This document shows positions 7,777 to 16,829 of a stretch of DNA of 64,000 nt, one piece after another (position 1 is the first letter of the stretch; each line of letters opens with the position of its first letter). The notes under the pieces were generated by a model. It was not told the origin of the DNA. It was given only the letters and a program-made list of their open reading frames with translations, and did not search any database. The position numbers were made by a program, and so were the translations under genes. This DNA comes from CAYGTO01 sp964352815 (GTDB taxonomy: Bacteria; Pseudomonadota; Alphaproteobacteria; Rickettsiales; UBA3002): the NCBI GenBank assembly GCA_964352815.1, contig CAYGTO010000002.1, positions 1 to 64,000 on the forward strand, in the 5' to 3' direction.

Positions 7777-9163
7777 GGTCCTGACTCTCGGTTTGGTTAT
7801 CCTGAATGGTGAAGGTAATTTCGTGGCGATGATCGCTTTGTTGCGGCGCAGCAATAAACACGCGGAAATGCCCAATACTATCAGCGAATACCGGTAGCTG
7901 ATCCGCATCAATCTGTCCAGCGCCTTGCATGGTAATGGTAGCATCAGGCAAGCCTTCTAGGGCGAGGCGATATGTTCGGTCTTCATGAGTTTTATTGAGA
8001 ATGCGAATATCGTAGCCATTGCGAACCGAACCATCGGATAGGGTGACATAAAGCGGGTTCCGGTCATGGAGGACATGTAACTCAAGCGGCGAACGGGTTA
8101 GCAGACTATAGAGCATCAGCCCGCCGACAAGGCACAATATTGCCGTATAATAAAAGCTCCGTGGTCGGATCAGATGTGACGCGATACTCGCTTCTTTTGC
8201 GCCGCATTCGCGGGCTTCTTGATTGGTCGTCGTGTCATAGCGAATCAAGCCGCGCGGCAAAGACAGCTTGTCCATTACGTTATTGCACGCATCGACACAT
8301 AGGCCACAAGCGATACATTCATATTGCAGCCCTTCGCGGATATCGATGCCCATCGGACAAACCTGCACGCAGAGTGAGCAGTCGATACAATCGCCATAGC
8401 CTTTTTCGCCTTTATCTTTGAACTTACCACGCGGTTCACCGCGCGCTTCGTCATACCCAATAATAAGCGTGTCACGATCAAACATGGCAGACTGAAACCG
8501 TGCATACGGGCACATATATTTACATACTTGCTGACGCGCAAAACCTGCCATGATGTAGGTGCTTAGGGTGAGCGCGATGATCCAGCCCAGCACGCTCCAT
8601 GGCACATCGAAATGCACAATCTGTTCAAGTAAGGTCAGCGCATCATTGAAATAAAGCACCCAGGCACCACCAGTGAACAAGCCAATCATCAGCCATAGAC
8701 AATGCGTCAGCCCTTTTTGGTACAGTTTCTTGAAGCCCCATTTGCTCTCATCGAGTTTCTTACGCGCGTTACGATCACCCTGCACAAAGCGCTCGGCCCA
8801 GACGAACAGATCCGTCCACACGGTTTGCGGACAGGCATAGCCACACCAAACGCGTCCGGCGAGTGCGGTTGCGAAGAACAATGCCACCGCAGCAATAATC
8901 AGAACACCGGTCAGGTAATAGACTTCTTGCGGCCAAATTTCGATGAAGAAAAAATAACCTCGATAGTTGGTCATATCGATGAGAATGGCTTGATCTGGCG
9001 CGTTCGGTCCGCGGTCCCATCGCAAAAATGGAGCGAGATAATAGATAGCGAGCATGACAAGCATCGACACCCATTTGAGCTTACGGTAGCGCCCCCATAC
9101 CCGCTTCGGGTAGACTTTGGGTTCCTTGCGGAAATACTGTATGTGCTCAGTGGTGCTGCTCAT
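7745..9163 (-). CDS. ccoG: CcoG/FixG iron-sulfur membrane protein
   Basis: This is a 472-residue membrane protein with several spans and two ferredoxin-like clusters (CIDCSLCVQVCPMG and CIACGLCVDACN), plus the earlier GRVWCGYACPQTVW motif. A C-terminal Ig-like domain follows the last span. CcoG is required for cbb3 oxidase biogenesis; a cupric reductase role has been proposed for the family. It follows ccoP by 11 bp in the operon. Confidence 0.95.
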   Translation of the reverse strand: MSSTTEHIQYFRKEPKVYPKRVWGRYRKLKWVSMLVMLAIYYLAPFLRWDRGPNAPDQAILIDMTNYRGYFFFIEIWPQEVYYLTGVLIIAAVALFFATALAGRVWCGYACPQTVWTDLFVWAERFVQGDRNARKKLDESKWGFKKLYQKGLTHCLWLMIGLFTGGAWVLYFNDALTLLEQIVHFDVPWSVLGWIIALTLSTYIMAGFARQQVCKYMCPYARFQSAMFDRDTLIIGYDEARGEPRGKFKDKGEKGYGDCIDCSLCVQVCPMGIDIREGLQYECIACGLCVDACNNVMDKLSLPRGLIRYDTTTNQEARECGAKEASIASHLIRPRSFYYTAILCLVGGLMLYSLLTRSPLELHVLHDRNPLYVTLSDGSVRNGYDIRILNKTHEDRTYRLALEGLPDATITMQGAGQIDADQLPVFADSIGHFRVFIAAPQQSDHRHEITFTIQDNQTESQDHVESVFISRN

Positions 9164-9174
9164 GGGCGATCATC

Positions 9175-10083
9175 CTACTCTCCGCCACCCAGGCTATGAA
9201 CATACAACGTTAACTGGCGAATCGTGTCATCATCCAGACGGTCAACCCAGGCTGGCATCATCCCATGTTTCGGGTTGCGGATTTGATTCATGATCGCTGC
9301 CAAGCTGCCATCCTTGCTTTTGAGCCAGATCGCATCGGCAAGGTTCGGTGCACCAAACTCTTTGAGGCCTCGCGCGTCATTGCCGTGGCAGCTCGCACAT
9401 TGCTCTTTATAGACGCGCATGCCGAGGGGGAGTTCCGCAAGTGCGGGCAACTCCTCTTCTACCGGCGGCTCACTGCTCCCATCATGGAGGCCTTTAATAT
9501 AGGATCCGACGGCTTCGATTTCAGCGTCGCTAAGAATACCATCATAGGCTGGCATCATCGATTGATGCGCCTCATCATGCATGCGGATACCGTATTTAAT
9601 GGTCTGGTAAATACTGGCAATATCACCGCCCCAGATCCAATCATCATCATTCAGGTTTGGATAGGCAGGCGCACCGGCACCGCCTGTGCCGTGGCAAGTT
9701 GCGCAATTATCTTTGAAGGCGGCTTTCCCGCCTGCCATTGCAAATGCATAAAGCTCAGGATCGTTGCTTATCTCTTCAAACGACGCTTCACGAAAACGCT
9801 CGAGATATTCTGAACGGCGCGCCATAATTTCCTTTTGCTCTTCTTCGAGCTTCTTATATTGCGTCCATTCGAACGCACCAACCGTGCCGCCCCGCTCACC
9901 TTCGCCGGAGAGCGTTGGCCAAGCTGGATAGACCACCCAGTACCCCACGGACCAAATGATGGTCAGGTAAAAAATCCAGAGCCACCAACGCGGCAGCGGG
10001 TTATTCAGCTCTTTGATGCCGTCCCACTCATGGCCCGTCGTGTCGACACCTGAATGTTCGTCTTTATCCTTATGCTCGTTCAT
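9175..10083 (-). CDS. ccoP: CcoP, dihaem cytochrome c subunit
   Basis: This is a 302-residue subunit III of cbb3 cytochrome oxidase. It has an N-terminal membrane span after LPRWWLWIFYLT and two haem c sites, CATCHG and CASCHG, with axial methionines in SMMPAYDG and GMMPAWVD. It passes electrons from the bc1 complex or soluble cytochrome c to CcoO. The ATG at 10083 is preferred; an ATG-ATG pair at 10098 is an alternative. It overlaps the end of ccoQ by 14 bp. Confidence 0.95.
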   Translation of the reverse strand: MNEHKDKDEHSGVDTTGHEWDGIKELNNPLPRWWLWIFYLTIIWSVGYWVVYPAWPTLSGEGERGGTVGAFEWTQYKKLEEEQKEIMARRSEYLERFREASFEEISNDPELYAFAMAGGKAAFKDNCATCHGTGGAGAPAYPNLNDDDWIWGGDIASIYQTIKYGIRMHDEAHQSMMPAYDGILSDAEIEAVGSYIKGLHDGSSEPPVEEELPALAELPLGMRVYKEQCASCHGNDARGLKEFGAPNLADAIWLKSKDGSLAAIMNQIRNPKHGMMPAWVDRLDDDTIRQLTLYVHSLGGGE

Positions 10084-10237
10084 GGTCATCCTCATCATCT
10101 AGGGGAATATGTTTCAGCGCTTCGATGCGATCGCGGTTTTTGGGAAGATATGCCCAGAGTGCGATGCCAGAAAACACCAAGAAAAAGAAAATCAGACCTA
10201 TCAGTCCAAAATCAGCCGAGGCGAAGAGTGCTTTCAT
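10070..10237 (-). CDS. ccoQ: CcoQ, small cbb3 oxidase subunit
   Basis: This is a 55-residue single-span membrane protein: MKALFASADFGLIGLIFFF, then a short basic loop (PKNRDRIEA) and an acidic tail. Length, topology and position between ccoO and ccoP identify CcoQ, which stabilises CcoP in the complex. A GGAG ribosome site lies upstream, and the start overlaps the ccoO stop as ATGA. Confidence 0.9.
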   Translation of the reverse strand: MKALFASADFGLIGLIFFFLVFSGIALWAYLPKNRDRIEALKHIPLDDEDDHERA

Positions 10238-11073
10238 GGCGCCTCTCCTTGTCTCCCCTGCTCCAGCCTACTGGCGTCTGCAATGGGACTAACGGGTTGA
10301 CTTGCGCCGCCCTGCGGGTCGCCGACTGAAGGCTCGCCCTCTTGCTCTGCAACTAAGTCTGGCTTGAAATCTTTAAAGTCAACGAGCGTGCCAAGCATTT
10401 GCATATAAGCCACAAGCGCATCCATCTCGGAGGTGAATTTCGGATTGCCATCAAAGTCGCGCACATTCACCTTCTCGCCATAGCGCTCACGCAAACCATC
10501 CGCATTGTCACTGTCGGGTTGCACCTGCGCCATTGCATCTTTATAAGCCGATGCCACCATTTCATCCGTATATGGCACGCCGAGTGTTTTGAGCGTTTTG
10601 AGATGTTTATGCACGTTATGAAGCTTCACGCCGCGCTCTGCCAAATGCGAATAGGCTGGCATGATTGACTCCGGCACCAATGAACGCGGGTCAATCAGAT
10701 GCTGCACCTGCCAGTCATCGGAATATTTTCCGCCTACGCGCGCAAGATCTGGTCCGGTGCGTTTCGACCCCCACTGGAACGGGTGGTCATACATCGACTC
10801 GGCTGCGAGGGAATAATGACCATAGCGCTCGACCTCATCGCGCAGCGGACGAATCTGCTGACTATGACAATTGTAGCAGCCTTCGCGGATATAGATATTT
10901 TTCCCCATCAGCTCGAGCGGTGTGTACGGGCGCATGCCGCCAACCGGCTCGATGGTCACTTCCTTACGGAACAGTGGCACAATTTCCACGAGCCCGCCGA
11001 TCGAGATCACCACAATCACGAGCAGCAGCATAATGATCGAATTTTTTTCTAACGTGTGATGGTGCTTCATCAT
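10234..11073 (-). CDS. ccoO: CcoO, monohaem cytochrome c subunit
   Basis: This is a 279-residue subunit II of cbb3 oxidase. One N-terminal membrane anchor is followed by REGCYNCHSQQIRPL, the haem c site and the typical CcoO RPLRDEVERYG segment, with SIMPAYSHL as the likely axial Met region. The start chosen (MMKHHHTLEK) overlaps the ccoN stop by 4 bp (ATGA). The C-terminal 30 residues are low-complexity and GQEP-rich. Confidence 0.95.
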   Translation of the reverse strand: MMKHHHTLEKNSIIMLLLVIVVISIGGLVEIVPLFRKEVTIEPVGGMRPYTPLELMGKNIYIREGCYNCHSQQIRPLRDEVERYGHYSLAAESMYDHPFQWGSKRTGPDLARVGGKYSDDWQVQHLIDPRSLVPESIMPAYSHLAERGVKLHNVHKHLKTLKTLGVPYTDEMVASAYKDAMAQVQPDSDNADGLRERYGEKVNVRDFDGNPKFTSEMDALVAYMQMLGTLVDFKDFKPDLVAEQEGEPSVGDPQGGASQPVSPIADASRLEQGRQGEAP

Positions 11074-12518
11074 GCGACCGCCTCCTTCCATCCGGTGTTA
11101 AGCGCGATCGTATATTCCGGCTCATCGCGGCGCGCCCCTTGGATGGTTTTATAAAAGTTGTAGACCATGATCAGCGCACCGCCGAGGAACAGAGCCCCGC
11201 CAAGCGCACGGATGATATAGAAGGGGTGCATCGCCATGACCGTTTCAACGAAGCTATATTCAAGAAAGCCCATCGCGTCATAGTCGCGCCACATCAGGCC
11301 CTGCATGATTCCACTCACCCACATCGCGCAGATATAGACGACGATGCCAATGGTTGCGATCCATAGGTGCATATTGACCAGGCGCATCGAATAGAGGCGC
11401 TGGTTCCACAAGCGCGGCACCATGTAATAGAGGCAACCGAAGGTGATGAAGGCGACCCAACCGAGCGCACCGGAATGCACATGGCCAATTGTCCAATCGG
11501 TGTAGTGGCTCAATGAGTTGACCGATTTGATTGACATGAGCGGGCCTTCGAACGTGCTCATCCCATAGAATGATAGCGAGATAATCATGAAGCGCAGCAC
11601 CGGGTCTTCGCGCAGCTTATGCCATGCGCCCGATAGGGTCATCATGCCGTTGATCATGCCGCCCCATGAGGGCATCCAGAGCATAATCGAAAAGGTCATC
11701 CCCAACGTCTGCGCCCAATCAGGCAGCGCCGTGTAATGCAGATGGTGTGGCCCGGCCCACATATAGATGAAAATCAGTGACCAGAAATGCACGATCGAGA
11801 GGCGGTACGAATAAACCGGCCGCTCGGCGCGCTTGGGGACGAAATAATACATCATGCCGAGAAAGCCCGCCGTTAGGAAGAAGCCAACAGCATTATGCGC
11901 GTACCACCATTGAATCATAGCCGATTGAACCCCTGCCCAGGCTGGGTAGGATTTTCCGCTCGTCAGATCGAGCGGCAGGGACACACCATTACCAAGATGC
12001 AGCACGGCAACCGTGATGATAAAGGCTAGATAGAACCAGTTCGCGACGTAGATATGCGGCTCGCGGCGCTGCGCTAATGTCATGAGGAAGACGAGCAGGT
12101 AAACAACCCAGACAATGGTCAGCCATAGATCCGCATACCATTCTGGTTCGGCATACTCCTTACCTTGTGTAGCGCCGCCGAGATAGCCAATCGCTGCCAT
12201 TACGATGAAAGCTTGATAGCCCCAGAAAGTAAAGAAGCTCCAGCTATCGCCCCAGAGGCGTGTACGGCAAGTGCGCTGCACAACAAAGTAAGAGGTAGCA
12301 AAAAGTGCATTCCCGCCAAAAGCGAAAATCACCGCAGAGGTGTGGAGAGGACGCAACCGGCCAAAAGTGAAATACGGCTCAAGATTGAGTTCAGGGAACG
12401 CCATTTGTAGGGCTATGAACAGGCCAACCGCAAAACCGGCGATGCCCCAAAACACCGTCGCCAGCGTGAACAGCTTCACGATATCGTCATTATAGATGGG
12501 TTTATCAATCGATTGCAT
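11070..12518 (-). CDS. ccoN: CcoN, catalytic subunit of cbb3 oxidase
   Basis: This is a 482-residue haem-copper oxidase subunit I of the C family with about twelve membrane spans. It includes RPLHTSAVIFAFGGN (low-spin haem His), WWYAHNAVGFF (active-site His region), GPHHLHYTALPDW and TIGHVHSGALGW. It reduces oxygen to water with high affinity and pumps protons. The ATG at 12518 follows AGGAG at five-base spacing; a GTG two codons upstream is less likely. It is the first structural gene, three bases after the upstream membrane protein gene. Confidence 0.96.
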   Translation of the reverse strand: MQSIDKPIYNDDIVKLFTLATVFWGIAGFAVGLFIALQMAFPELNLEPYFTFGRLRPLHTSAVIFAFGGNALFATSYFVVQRTCRTRLWGDSWSFFTFWGYQAFIVMAAIGYLGGATQGKEYAEPEWYADLWLTIVWVVYLLVFLMTLAQRREPHIYVANWFYLAFIITVAVLHLGNGVSLPLDLTSGKSYPAWAGVQSAMIQWWYAHNAVGFFLTAGFLGMMYYFVPKRAERPVYSYRLSIVHFWSLIFIYMWAGPHHLHYTALPDWAQTLGMTFSIMLWMPSWGGMINGMMTLSGAWHKLREDPVLRFMIISLSFYGMSTFEGPLMSIKSVNSLSHYTDWTIGHVHSGALGWVAFITFGCLYYMVPRLWNQRLYSMRLVNMHLWIATIGIVVYICAMWVSGIMQGLMWRDYDAMGFLEYSFVETVMAMHPFYIIRALGGALFLGGALIMVYNFYKTIQGARRDEPEYTIALNTGWKEAVA

Positions 12519-12526
12519 AATCACTC

Positions 12527-13219
12527 CTAATGCATGCTAATGAGGTTGAGTCCGAGGCCGCAAAGGAACAGGCCGTTGATGGCCATGACACTGCGCCCTG
12601 CTGTCGTTGAAAATCGTGGATGACGCCGGTTCAGCTTCAGGCTACCCACGCTTGCGAGCTGCAAAAGAGGGGTCGTTGCCAAGCCGAACATCATCATCAC
12701 CGCCATGCCTTCGAGCGGATGTTCGAGCGTTGCCGCGGTGAGCAGCACAGCATACACCATTCCGCAAGGCATAAAGCCCATCATCAGGCCGCGCACATAG
12801 AGCACGAGCCGCATGTCTGAGAGCGTCTCATTGACCCAGCGCATCACCCGGCTGTTTTGTGCTGGGCCGCAGCCATGAGTGTTGCGCGGGAACAGCGCGC
12901 TGGTGATAAAGGTTACGCCAGCGATCATCAGCAACCCATCCGCATAGGGCTGGACTTTACCAGAGAACAGCATATGTGACAGGAGTACGGCCATCCCGCC
13001 GAGCGTGGCATAGGTCGTCATACGGCCAGCATGGTAAGAGTGAATGGTGCTGCGCGGGGCCTTTTGGCCTTCCAGCTGCAGCGTTTGTGCCGCCACGAGA
13101 GGGGCGCACATGAAACTACAATGGCTTAAACTGCCCACCAGGCCCGCCACGAAAACGCTGATCCATAAAGGATAGGAGCTCGAAACGAAACTGGCGCAAT
13201 GTGCAAAGAGTGCTTCCAT
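12527..13219 (-). CDS. DsbD_2/UreH-like membrane protein of cbb3 operon
   Basis: This is a 230-residue polytopic membrane protein with about six spans, resembling the cytochrome c biogenesis/UreH-like family (often called sulfite exporter TauE-like). GLVGSLSHCSFMCAPLVAAQ carries a Cys-x3-Cys pair in the first span, and LMMGFMPCGMVYAVLL carries a second conserved Cys. Members often sit beside cco genes and are suspected of helping metal or haem delivery; the exact role is not established. It is the first gene of the cco operon, directly downstream of a FixK box. Confidence 0.75.
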   Translation of the reverse strand: MEALFAHCASFVSSSYPLWISVFVAGLVGSLSHCSFMCAPLVAAQTLQLEGQKAPRSTIHSYHAGRMTTYATLGGMAVLLSHMLFSGKVQPYADGLLMIAGVTFITSALFPRNTHGCGPAQNSRVMRWVNETLSDMRLVLYVRGLMMGFMPCGMVYAVLLTAATLEHPLEGMAVMMMFGLATTPLLQLASVGSLKLNRRHPRFSTTAGRSVMAINGLFLCGLGLNLISMH

Positions 13220-13253
13220 GATGGCACTCTAGGCGATCTCATGCACCTCGCCC

Positions 13254-13267
13254 TTGATTTTGGTCAA
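13254..13267. promoter_or_regulatory. FixK/Fnr box between cco operon and regulator
   Basis: TTGAT-TTTG-GTCAA is a FixK/Fnr site in the 108-bp divergent gap. It is centred about 41 bp before the first cco-operon ATG and about 67 bp before the regulator ATG. The spacing to the regulator would suit class II activation with a leader of about 26 bases. One site could serve both directions. Confidence 0.8.
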
Positions 13268-13327
13268 ATAGGTAGGATATATCAGCTTATTCTTGAAAAA
13301 CCTTGATTCATCGGCTATTTTCACCTT

Positions 13328-14074
13328 ATGCCTCACGCGAAAAAGCTTGACCAGCCCTTCGTTGATCTTAGTGAAAAGATCAAAAACACTCCCCTTTTTT
13401 CCGGCATCTCAGAGGATGTGATTGCTGAGTTCGCAAAAGAAGCACATCTTCGCAGCGAGCCGAAAGGTAAAATCCTGTTCCTTCATGGCGATGACGCCGA
13501 ATGGTTTTACCTGATCGTCCATGGCTGGGTGAAACTGTTTCGCGAAACAATCGAAGGCACGGAAGCGGTGATTGATGTGCTGACATCCGGGCATATGTTC
13601 GGTGATGGTACCGTGTTTGAGGATGGCAAGTATGGCTATGGCGCAGAGGCCGTGGAACCAACGCAGTTTATTATGCTCCCCACCTCGATGCTGAAACGCT
13701 CGATAGAGACCAATAATCACATGGCACTCAATATGCTGTCATCCATGTCGCAACACCGGCGCCAGCAGAATCGTGAAATCGAACATCTAAATGTGCAGAA
13801 TGCGCCACAACGCATTGGGTGTTTCTTGCTACGCCTATGCCCGACTTCACCATCGCCATCAACCACACTCAATCTGCCATATGATAAAACGCTAATTGCT
13901 TCACGGCTTGGGATGAAAGCGGAGACCTTCTCGCGCGCTTTGGCAAAGCTGAAGTCAGAAACAGGCATCCAGATTCATGGGCCGACGGTTACGATTCAGG
14001 ATATTCAGCGTTTGGTGAGCTACACCTGCAACCACTGTTCAGATAGCTTTCCTTGCGAGGATATAAAAGGTTAG
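13328..14074 (+). CDS. FixK/Fnr-like Crp-family regulator with C-terminal cysteines
   Basis: This is a 248-residue Crp/Fnr-family activator. A cyclic-nucleotide-binding fold (about residues 18-140) is followed by a dimerisation helix and a winged HTH (LIASRLGMKAETFSRALAKL). It lacks the N-terminal cysteine cluster of true Fnr. It ends in YTCNHCSDSFPCEDIKG, with Cys234, Cys237 and Cys243. This may be a metal or redox site. It is divergent from the cco operon across a FixK box and probably controls that operon and itself. FixK is the nearest functional label, but I give no symbol because the C-terminal motif is unusual. Confidence 0.8.
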   Translation: MPHAKKLDQPFVDLSEKIKNTPLFSGISEDVIAEFAKEAHLRSEPKGKILFLHGDDAEWFYLIVHGWVKLFRETIEGTEAVIDVLTSGHMFGDGTVFEDGKYGYGAEAVEPTQFIMLPTSMLKRSIETNNHMALNMLSSMSQHRRQQNREIEHLNVQNAPQRIGCFLLRLCPTSPSPSTTLNLPYDKTLIASRLGMKAETFSRALAKLKSETGIQIHGPTVTIQDIQRLVSYTCNHCSDSFPCEDIKG

Positions 14075-14436
14075 TCGAGCCCGGCACGGTTTTTGAGCCA
14101 TTGCCAATCCAGCTTTGTTGGCTCTTGAATATACTCATCTGGATTTTCTACCACCTGCCGAAGGTAACTGGTGTTGATTCGCCACCCTGGGTCTTCTACC
14201 GCATCGCCCGACTCATCCACCACTTCGATATGCTTATTGTGAATTTTGAGCTGATAGTCCCCTTTAGGCTCATCATCATAGACGGTGACATGCATACCCT
14301 TATCGCTTTGCAAGTTCTCTGCGGCTTCCCAAATATGTTTGTATGGGAATTCATCCTTATGCACTTCCATCGCCTGATTACAGACTTCTAGAAACTCCCG
14401 AAACAGCTCGTGCACTCTTTCTGCTTGTGGACTCAT
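14071..14436 (-). CDS. Conserved hypothetical protein of Fnr-box operon
   Basis: This is a soluble 121-residue protein I do not recognise. It begins MSPQAERVHELFREFLEV, is rich in acidic and aromatic residues, and has no signal peptide or membrane span. The central DKGMHVTVYDDEPKGDYQ and IHNKHIEVVDE segments suggest a small alpha/beta fold. Its ATG overlaps the stop of the upstream small membrane protein gene (TAATG), so the two are translationally coupled. Its end overlaps the regulator gene end by 4 bp, tail to tail. Confidence 0.65.
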   Translation of the reverse strand: MSPQAERVHELFREFLEVCNQAMEVHKDEFPYKHIWEAAENLQSDKGMHVTVYDDEPKGDYQLKIHNKHIEVVDESGDAVEDPGWRINTSYLRQVVENPDEYIQEPTKLDWQWLKNRAGLD

Positions 14437-14597
14437 TATTCCCCCCAAAACGCGATTAACAATGGCACCCAAATCAACGCCGTTGTCAGTGTTCCTTTGA
14501 CGGCCTGATAAGCGATCCATGCCCAAAACACTTTGCGCCCACCGCCGTGAATACGCACAGAGGACAGCGATGTTATAGCGCGCGTGTCAGAGGTCAT
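14436..14597 (-). CDS. Small membrane protein, 53 residues
   Basis: This small gene starts at ATG 14597 and encodes a basic N-terminus (IHGGGRKVFWAWIAYQ) and one clear membrane span (TLTTALIWVPLLIAFWG). It ends in a TAATG overlap with the next gene. A FixK-type box is centred about 61 bp upstream of the ATG. Function unknown. The coupling, the box and the neighbouring cco/regulator genes suggest a low-oxygen membrane role, possibly with its 121-residue partner. Confidence 0.6.
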   Translation of the reverse strand: MTSDTRAITSLSSVRIHGGGRKVFWAWIAYQAVKGTLTTALIWVPLLIAFWGE

Positions 14598-14651
14598 ATC
14601 TGATTCCTGATCCATTTGGCATCATTCAAACAGATTGGCGGGTTGTTGAAA

Positions 14652-14665
14652 TTGATTTTTGTCAA
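14652..14665. promoter_or_regulatory. FixK/Fnr box upstream of small operon
   Basis: TTGAT-TTTT-GTCAA lies about 61 bp upstream of the 53-residue membrane protein gene. It is the third box of the same form near the cco region, so the small operon is likely in the same regulon. Confidence 0.75.
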
Positions 14666-14696
14666 CTAGCCAAGAAACGAATAGATCACTCGCTGG

Positions 14697-16748
14697 CTAA
14701 TTGCGAATAGAGTCAAGAAACTTATCAATTGCCCCTCTGAGCGTGTTCGACAGCTTAGACACTTCCGAAGACGCCTCAAGCATGCTATCGGCAGATGAGC
14801 CAGTGAGCGATGCCCCTTGCTGCACTTCACCAATAATCTCAGACACTTTATTGACACTTTCCGATGCCTGGCCAATGCTACGTACGATCTCAGAGGTGGT
14901 CGCATTTTGTTCTTCAATGGCGGCGGAAACACCGGTGAACGAACCATCGATTTCACTGATACTATCAATAATTTTTTGCATCACAAGCACCGACTCATTC
15001 GTTGCTTCCTGGATCTCAATAATACGTGCATTAATCTCTTCCGTTTTCTGTGCTGTTTCTCCGGCAAGCTTTTTCACCTCATCCGCCACCACGGCGAATC
15101 CCTTCCCTGCTTCACCGGCGCGCGCCGCTTCGATCGTTGCGTTCAATGAAAGTAAGTTGATCTGCTCAGCAATGTAGCGAATAGCTTCGACGACTTCACC
15201 GATATTGGTCACCAGTTCATTCAAGTTATTAACCGTCGTATTCGCTTCCGTCGCATTGTGCGATGCATTGCGTGATTGCGTATTCGCATTACTCACCTGA
15301 ACCACAATCTCATTACTGGTTGCCGACATTTCTTCCATCGCTGCCGAAACGGCATTCACATTGGCGCTTGCTTCATTAGAAGAGGATGCCACAATCGTGC
15401 TTGACTGAGACGCTTCATCAGCAACAGAGCGCATGCTCTTCGCCTGTTCATTCAGTTCCGTTGCCGCACTCGCTAGGGATTGCACCAATCCACCCACTTG
15501 CTGATTGAAAGATTCGGCAAGCGCGTGCATCGCTTTCGCTTTTTCTTCTTCAGCCTTCACTTGTGTTTCGAGTGCTTTCTTTTCTAGCTGTTTCCGCTCT
15601 ATCAGCCCTTGCTTAAAGACTTCAATGGAGCGGGCCATGCCGCCAATTTCATCCCTGCGGTCAGCACCATGGACGATCACATTCTCATTGCCGCGTGATA
15701 GCTCTTCCATCACCTCTTTCGTGTTATCGACACTTCTCAAAAGATCTTTCACAATAATATAAGTGAGGACTAGAATGATGATAATGATCATTCCCAATGC
15801 TGCACAATAAATGTTGCGTTCCAGGCGTGCGTTTGCAACCACTTCCTTCGATAAGTTGGTCACATCCTGCGCCAAATAATCTTCCATCTCTTTCAATTGA
15901 TTGATTTTCTTCGTGATGGTTTGGAACCAATATTCCGCCTCAATACGCTCGGATGGTGGGCCTGACAGGCTGGCACTTTTCACCGCAATCTCGCGCATCC
16001 GGTTCACTTCCGCCACCGCAGGATCGGCCATTTTTTCATTGTACGCTTGCACCATCGACTCCGTCGCATAATTGAAGAACACATCAAGGTAGGTGTTCTG
16101 CACCACGATCAGACTCTTAAATTTATCAAGCAAGTCAGTATTCCAGCCGCCACCAAACCCTGCCGCACCAACAGCGCGTTCGATCCCTGCCCGTTCTTTC
16201 GATTGTAAGAAGTAGAAATAAGCCGATACATCACGAACGATCACAGGGTCTTTCGCGACAAGCAACGCTTGTGCGGTGACATTCAAAAACTTTGCGTTCA
16301 TTGCTGTGTAATAGCTCACCACCTTGGATAGCGGCAACTGAAGTTTGGACACTGCCTGACGCATCTGGTCAATCTTTTCCAGATCCGACAAGGCGCTTTC
16401 GAGCTTTGCTTTATATGCTCCACCAAATTGAGGCACATCAATCGATGAGAGTAACTCGTTTAAGCGCGCTCTTTTTTCATTGGTGCTTCGATGCTGCTTT
16501 GTTAATACATCCGAAAAGGCTGCCCCCTTCGAATTAGTGTAACCCGCTGATGCGCCGCGTTCTTTTTGCATCTCATGAACAAGATTGTTTGCAGCAACCG
16601 AAATTTCCATTAGGGAAATGAGTTGATGCTGCCTTGTTACCTGCTTATCGAGTTCAGCGACCTTCATCAATGCTTGCGACATCATGGCAATGGCTGGAAT
16701 CACGACAATAATCAGCAATTTAAACCGAAGTGAAATATTCGACAACAT
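14697..16748 (-). CDS. Methyl-accepting chemotaxis protein with NIT domain
   Basis: This is a 683-residue chemoreceptor. Membrane span 1 (about residues 8-27) is followed by a periplasmic domain with LVHEMQKERGASAGY, the signature of the nitrate/nitrite-sensing (NIT) family. Span 2 (about 312-332) leads to a HAMP region and the cytoplasmic coiled-coil signalling domain, with the hairpin tip around IEAARAGEAGKGFAVVADEV. It should control CheA. The ligand cannot be read from sequence; nitrate is only the family precedent. No che genes lie in the window. Confidence 0.92.
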   Translation of the reverse strand: MLSNISLRFKLLIIVVIPAIAMMSQALMKVAELDKQVTRQHQLISLMEISVAANNLVHEMQKERGASAGYTNSKGAAFSDVLTKQHRSTNEKRARLNELLSSIDVPQFGGAYKAKLESALSDLEKIDQMRQAVSKLQLPLSKVVSYYTAMNAKFLNVTAQALLVAKDPVIVRDVSAYFYFLQSKERAGIERAVGAAGFGGGWNTDLLDKFKSLIVVQNTYLDVFFNYATESMVQAYNEKMADPAVAEVNRMREIAVKSASLSGPPSERIEAEYWFQTITKKINQLKEMEDYLAQDVTNLSKEVVANARLERNIYCAALGMIIIIILVLTYIIVKDLLRSVDNTKEVMEELSRGNENVIVHGADRRDEIGGMARSIEVFKQGLIERKQLEKKALETQVKAEEEKAKAMHALAESFNQQVGGLVQSLASAATELNEQAKSMRSVADEASQSSTIVASSSNEASANVNAVSAAMEEMSATSNEIVVQVSNANTQSRNASHNATEANTTVNNLNELVTNIGEVVEAIRYIAEQINLLSLNATIEAARAGEAGKGFAVVADEVKKLAGETAQKTEEINARIIEIQEATNESVLVMQKIIDSISEIDGSFTGVSAAIEEQNATTSEIVRSIGQASESVNKVSEIIGEVQQGASLTGSSADSMLEASSEVSKLSNTLRGAIDKFLDSIRN

Positions 16749-16829
16749 GGTGCACTCCCTTATTGCGCAGACTTTTTTTGTGATTTCCTATTCATAGCAG
16801 AGATGCCAGCGGAAAGATACCGTATAGGG

